In this document: piece by piece, positions 6,737-8,893 of the stretch
Layout: each line of letters opens with the position of its first letter
Position numbering within the stretch: the first letter of the stretch is position 1
DNA from: CAYGWP01 sp964353455
Lineage (GTDB): Bacteria; Planctomycetota; Phycisphaerae; FEN-1346
NCBI GenBank assembly: GCA_964353455.1
Contig: CAYGWP010000115.1
Coordinates: 1 to 8,893 of the forward strand
Reading direction: 5' to 3'
DNA length: 8,893 nucleotides
Notes under the pieces: model-generated
Database searches by the model: none
What the model was told of the DNA's origin: nothing
The model's input: the letters and a program-made list of their open reading frames with translations, nothing else
Made by a program: the position numbers and the translations under genes

Positions 6737-7836
6737 CTTCCCTCGGCCTTGGCCTGGGGCGCGGCCAGCGGCGATTCCTTCTTTGCCAGCCGCTTCAGCA
6801 CCCACCACACCCAGGGAATCCCCAGGAAGACCGGGATGGCATGGACCGTCAACGTCATCAGCACGCCGACGCTGAACAGAACGTCGTCAGTGGCGTACCC
6901 GGCAAAGAAGAAGCTTATGGCGGATTCCCGCGGGCCTGAACCCATGAACACTCCAGGCGTGTGGCCGGCCATGACCGCGAGCGACGTGTAGCCGATGCTG
7001 TGCGCCGGCGAAGGGCTCACGCCGAAGGCCCTGAAGAGGAGGTAGCATACCGCCAGCGGGCGCAACTGGAAGAAGGCGCCGTAGGCCATGAAGAAGAACT
7101 TCTGGCGGACCGAGAACTCCCGGAACGGCGCCAGGACGCCCTCGACGAACCGCCCGGCTTTGGGTAGAATCCGCGTCGCCGTGCGCACGACCCAGTCATG
7201 CAGCGGGGTGAAGAAGAAGAACAGTCCGTACGCCGTTCCCGCGCCAATCAGCAGGAGCGCCCGCCACTCGTTTGCAACATCGGCCAGCAGGATCAGGCCC
7301 ACCAGCAGCCAGACAGACGTGCCGATGATGTTTAGGCCCCGGTCGAAGATCATTGCCCCCGACGCCCGGCCGAACGGCATCTTCTTGTGCCGCCAGAAGT
7401 ACACGATGTTCACCAGTTCCCCAGCCTCCAGCGGCACAAGGGTCCGCAGCGGACCGGAACCCAGACGCAGCCACAGGGCCTCGATGTACGTGATATCGAC
7501 CTGCATGGCGCGCAGCACGCACCACTGTTTGTGCGCGCCGATGAAATGGTGGAACGCCGCCGAAAGGACGATGGTTGAGAGGAGGATCGTGCCGTTGGCC
7601 TGGACCAGTCGCTCCAGGACCTCTCGCCAGAAGTCGGCCAGCAGCGCCATTGCCTGGCCGACGCTCTCTGCCTGCGTGAGCCATACCCGGGGATCCCCCG
7701 TCTTGAAAACCATGCTGAGAAGGAGGTAGGCGAGGATGGCCAGCGAGAGGACCAGGCCCGCCAGCGTGGCGAGCGCATGGCGCCACAGCGAGCGGCCCTT
7801 CAGGTTCACGGCATCGGTCTGCATCGTGGGGTCCAT
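6733..7836 (-). CDS. UPF0104 / LPG_synthase_TM family membrane protein (possible lipid flippase)
   Basis: 367 aa from ATG at 7836 to TGA at 6733, with about seven or eight hydrophobic segments. Family motifs seen: RTLVPLEAGELVNIVYFWR (131-149), matching the conserved 'LVPL..GEl.r' block; MIFDRGLNI (162-170), matching the conserved D/E-R-x-x-D/N block; and HTPGVFMGSGPRES (292-305), matching the late 'P.giG..E' block. The family includes the membrane half of MprF, which flips lysyl-phosphatidylglycerol, and archaeal AglD, which acts in dolichol-linked glycan assembly. It often sits next to glycosyltransferases. A role in moving or presenting a polyprenyl- or phospho-lipid substrate for the adjoining GT-C enzyme is inferred. 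The start follows the upstream stop by 9 bases and shows no Shine-Dalgarno sequence; ATG at 7824 is an alternative. The stop overlaps the next gene by ATGA. Family call is firm; molecular function is open. Confidence 0.85.
   Translation of the reverse strand: MDPTMQTDAVNLKGRSLWRHALATLAGLVLSLAILAYLLLSMVFKTGDPRVWLTQAESVGQAMALLADFWREVLERLVQANGTILLSTIVLSAAFHHFIGAHKQWCVLRAMQVDITYIEALWLRLGSGPLRTLVPLEAGELVNIVYFWRHKKMPFGRASGAMIFDRGLNIIGTSVWLLVGLILLADVANEWRALLLIGAGTAYGLFFFFTPLHDWVVRTATRILPKAGRFVEGVLAPFREFSVRQKFFFMAYGAFFQLRPLAVCYLLFRAFGVSPSPAHSIGYTSLAVMAGHTPGVFMGSGPRESAISFFFAGYATDDVLFSVGVLMTLTVHAIPVFLGIPWVWWVLKRLAKKESPLAAPQAKAEGR
6741..6744 (-). promoter_or_regulatory. Ribosome binding site of the second GT-C gene
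   Basis: GAGG on the minus strand lies 4 bases before ATG 6736 and 7 bases before ATG 6733, inside the end of the UPF0104 gene. It argues for a start at one of this ATG pair rather than at the earlier in-frame GTG near 6808. Confidence 0.45.
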
Positions 7837-7845
7837 AAACTATAC

Positions 7846-8893
7846 TTATCGGCTGTCGGCCAGCGCACGCATGATTTTCACCGGATACATACGGAGGTAA
7901 GCGGCGAACCTCAGGTCGCGGCTCCTGAGGGCGAGTATGCCCTGGAAGAACGCCATCAGCGGCCTGGGTATCCAGCGCAGCAGCCGCACGCGCCGGCCGC
8001 GCATCAGCCACTCGAATTTCCAGGCGGGCAGCGCGGGCAGGAGTTTATAGAGGGCGGCGTAGTCCGATGCCGTCGGGTCGCGGGCCGTGCCGCCGCTCTT
8101 CGGGTCGTAGAAGTCGCTTTCCCAGCCGTCCTCGAGTTTCCGCCTGACGTCGGGCGGCACGATGCCGGCCCGAAGCGCGTGCTCCACGATTTTCGCCGTC
8201 GGCAGGTACACCAGGTAGTGCACCTTGATGCGGTTGAGGCGCTTGAGTTTGCGGTACTCCCGCGCGCCCAGCACGTGGTCCTCGATCGTCTCGGTCGGCA
8301 GGTTGAACATGTGGTCCACATCATACCAGAGTCCGGCGTCGGCGCATGCGGCAAACGCGCTGCGGGCATCGTCGCTCGTCTCAAAACGATTCAAGATATC
8401 ATGACGGATACGGTCGTTCCACGTCTGGAGGCCGAACTCGACGTTGTAGCACCCCCCCTCCTTAAGGAGCCGCGCCGTCTCGGCGTCGAAACTCTTGATG
8501 GTGCAGAAGCACTTGAACGGGACGCCGATCTCGGCCTTATAGCGCCGCATGAGTTCCCGCAGCCACTCCTTGTCGCCCGACAGGTACGAGTCTTTGAAGA
8601 TGACCTCGCGGAACTTGTAGCGGCGCTTCCCCTCCGCGAGTTCCCGCATCACGCTCTCGACGCCCTTGCGGCGGAAATACTTCGGCCCGTGCACCTTCCG
8701 GGCGCAAGTCTCCTCGCAGAACGTGCACTGGTACGGGCACCCGCGGCTGACCATGCTTGTATATGAGTACGCGTGCGAGACGTACGGGCGGAAGAGGTCC
8801 TTGTCGGGCAGCGGCAGGGCGTCCAGGTCAACCGGCTCGGCCGGAAAGGTGAACCGCAATGCACAGCCGGGGGCGGCTGTGCCACGTGGCACA
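7846..8893 (-). CDS. Radical SAM enzyme, 5' part beyond window edge
   Basis: The minus-strand frame is open from the right edge to TAA at 7846, with 348 codons visible. Counting from a GTG at 8892, SRGCPYQCTFCEETC places the iron-sulfur cysteines at 52, 56 and 59, preceded by VDLDALPLPDKDLFRP. That linker typically joins a B12-binding domain to the radical SAM core in BchE-like enzymes, so about 150 residues or more are probably missing upstream and the GTG is unlikely to be the true start. Later motifs are IFKDSYLSGD, NVEFGLQTWNDRIR and HMFNLPTETIED. It is not a close copy of the radical SAM gene at 3228-4640. The gene lies 9 bases before the UPF0104 gene, so it likely shares its transcript. 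The expected chemistry is radical methylation or rearrangement of a lipid or sugar; the substrate is unknown. The first visible codons overlap a palindromic repeat (8861-8893), so disruption of the gene there is possible. Confidence 0.85.
   Translation of the reverse strand, partial: VPRGTAAPGCALRFTFPAEPVDLDALPLPDKDLFRPYVSHAYSYTSMVSRGCPYQCTFCEETCARKVHGPKYFRRKGVESVMRELAEGKRRYKFREVIFKDSYLSGDKEWLRELMRRYKAEIGVPFKCFCTIKSFDAETARLLKEGGCYNVEFGLQTWNDRIRHDILNRFETSDDARSAFAACADAGLWYDVDHMFNLPTETIEDHVLGAREYRKLKRLNRIKVHYLVYLPTAKIVEHALRAGIVPPDVRRKLEDGWESDFYDPKSGGTARDPTASDYAALYKLLPALPAWKFEWLMRGRRVRLLRWIPRPLMAFFQGILALRSRDLRFAAYLRMYPVKIMRALADSR
8861..8893. repeat. Palindromic repeat at the right edge, inside a coding frame
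   Basis: gcacagcc (8861-8868) and ggctgtgc (8875-8882) form a perfect 8-bp stem around a 6-base loop. This overlaps a perfect 16-base palindrome, tgtgccacgtggcaca (8878-8893), which stops at the window end. The core GTGGCACAGCC resembles GTGGCACGGCC in the element at 4674-4801, suggesting one repeat family. It is read through by the radical SAM frame as part of its first dozen visible codons. Confidence 0.65.

Noticed and set aside
7837..7848. TATAGT resembling a -10 box just before the UPF0104 gene
   Set aside because: No plausible -35 box lies at 16-18 bases, and the 9-base spacing to the upstream stop points to a shared transcript.
7777..8766. Plus-strand open frame of 329 codons opposite the right-edge radical SAM gene
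   Set aside because: It is the antisense shadow of a gene with a clear CxxxCxxC motif; no family is recognisable in the plus-strand translation.

Overview
This is an 8.9 kb stretch of visibly GC-rich bacterial DNA. All six genes I can support lie on the minus strand and are read from the right edge to the left. The organism looks like an uncultured or poorly studied Gram-negative-type bacterium. The gene content (a heptosyltransferase-like GT9 enzyme, large GT-C glycosyltransferases with TPR tails, B12-type radical SAM enzymes) and the GGTGGCACGGCC-type palindromic repeats would suit a planctomycete or relative. That placement is a guess from style, not a proof.

In transcription order the layout is as follows. 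(1) 8893-7846: a radical SAM enzyme whose 5' part lies outside the window. (2) 7836-6733: a UPF0104/LPG_synthase_TM-type membrane protein. (3) 6736-4847: a 629-aa GT-C (PMT/ArnT-like) membrane glycosyltransferase with a C-terminal TPR domain, overlapping gene 2 by ATGA. (4) 4801-4674: an elaborate palindromic, BIME/MITE-like element in the only sizeable intergenic gap on this side. (5) 4640-3228: a radical SAM enzyme with a B12-binding-like N-terminal domain. (6) 3231-1342: a second 629-aa GT-C/TPR protein, paralogous to gene 3 and overlapping gene 5 by ATGA. (7) 1341-1224: a 118-base gap holding a candidate promoter and a terminator-like hairpin. (8) 1223 to the left edge: a GT9 glycosyltransferase whose reading frame is open to the edge.

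The genes read as one or two operons for building or modifying a surface glycan or glycolipid. The GT9 enzyme would extend a lipid-linked sugar in the cytoplasm. The GT-C enzymes would transfer sugars from polyprenyl-phosphate donors at the outer face of the inner membrane. The UPF0104 protein is a plausible lipid translocase or partner. The radical SAM enzymes would carry out a chemically difficult step (methylation, ring rearrangement or similar) on the lipid or sugar. The repeated pattern 'radical SAM, then GT-C/TPR' suggests a duplicated module. The substrates cannot be read from the sequence.

The most unusual observations are these: the GT9 and its neighbouring GT-C gene, from unrelated families, share their first 30 residues; there is a complex nested palindrome at 4674-4801; and a related palindromic repeat lies inside the reading frame of the radical SAM gene at the right edge, where the window also ends. 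No tRNA, rRNA, CRISPR array, transposase or phage gene was seen.
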